NCBI GenBank assembly: GCA_025054715.1
Contig: JANWYH010000004.1
Location: forward strand, 122,553 to 186,552
Source of the DNA: Pyrinomonadaceae bacterium
GTDB lineage: Bacteria > Acidobacteriota > Blastocatellia > Pyrinomonadales > Pyrinomonadaceae
Direction of reading: 5' to 3'
DNA length: 64,000 nucleotides
A program made the translations under genes and the position numbers. Every line of letters starts with the position of its first letter. The first letter of the stretch is position 1. The notes below the pieces were generated by a model. It ran no database searches and was not told the DNA's origin. It saw nothing but the letters and a program-made list of their open reading frames with translations. Shown here piece after piece: positions 63,980 through 64,000 of the stretch.

Positions 63980-64000
63980 TCATCACGGAATCACACCTTT
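63976..64000 (+). CDS. Possible start of a further gene (cut by window edge)
   Basis: An ATG overlaps the ABC transporter stop as ATGA (63976-63979), and eight in-frame codons (MIITESHL) run to the edge. The overlap style matches other operons here, but no protein family can be assigned to so short a stretch. Confidence 0.3.

Overview
The window is a gene-dense, roughly 40% G+C (estimated by eye) stretch of a Gram-negative bacterial chromosome. It holds about 57 protein genes, one tRNA-Thr(UGU), several hairpin terminators and a few recognisable promoters. No rRNA, CRISPR array, insertion sequence, prophage or integrase was seen. An outer membrane is implied by kdsD, kdsB, an OmpA-family protein, an MsbA-like exporter and a 1,215-residue TonB-dependent receptor with an N-terminal carboxypeptidase-regulatory-like domain. 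That receptor type, the six FG-GAP/VCBS-like repeats of a secreted protein, the futalosine menaquinone genes (mqnA, mqnC), the GatCA amidotransferase and the B12-dependent ribonucleotide reductase together suggest Acidobacteriota, perhaps Blastocatellia. This placement is an inference from gene content, not a phylogeny.

Layout. 1-5.4 kb (minus): mreB-mreC (cell shape) and uppP-recJ-secreted VOC protein. 5.5-10 kb (plus): a lipid/diacylglycerol-kinase-like gene followed by the 5-oxoprolinase genes pxpB-pxpC-pxpA and an NRAMP-fold transporter, all joined by short overlaps. 10-21.3 kb: a secreted protein, nadB, then a minus-strand series (M14 peptidase, ribA, Gfo/Idh oxidoreductase, zinc-ribbon membrane protein), then an OPT transporter and an exported protein. 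21.3-28.8 kb: hslO, nrdJ, then GNAT-mqnA-mqnC-serine hydrolase. 28.9-35.8 kb (plus): a GY-repeat exported protein coupled to a SAM-hydroxide adenosyltransferase, citrate synthase, an exported prolyl oligopeptidase and a degenerate-GGDEF/EAL protein. 35.8-40.8 kb: gatC-lipoprotein-gatA, tRNA-Thr, a GNAT protein, kdsD and a membrane protein. 40.9-48.6 kb: the TonB-dependent receptor, ilvE, then cobB-larC-folE. 48.7-51 kb: an ECF sigma factor, an anti-sigma factor with two zinc fingers, a B-box membrane protein and a small membrane protein. 51-54.7 kb: accD-folC-guaA. 54.8-64 kb: an FG-GAP secreted protein, a fatty-acid desaturase, glgC with a LURP-one-like gene, kdsB, an OmpA/coiled-coil protein and an MsbA-like ABC exporter.

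Most genes are housekeeping, and I do not see a clear self-contained novel system. The items most worth a second look are: (i) the ECF sigma operon, preceded by a textbook sigma-E-like element (GGAACTT, 15 nt, TCGTA) and encoding an anti-sigma factor with a duplicated H-x3-C-x2-C finger; (ii) an NRAMP-fold transporter in the oxoprolinase operon that lacks the metal-binding signatures and so probably moves something other than metal; (iii) the GY-repeat/glycine-zipper protein translationally coupled to a SAM-hydroxide adenosyltransferase; (iv) a lipoprotein gene between gatC and gatA. Many initiation sites were moved from the longest reading frame to an internal codon on the basis of Shine-Dalgarno sites, gene junctions, signal peptides or, in one case, a terminator.
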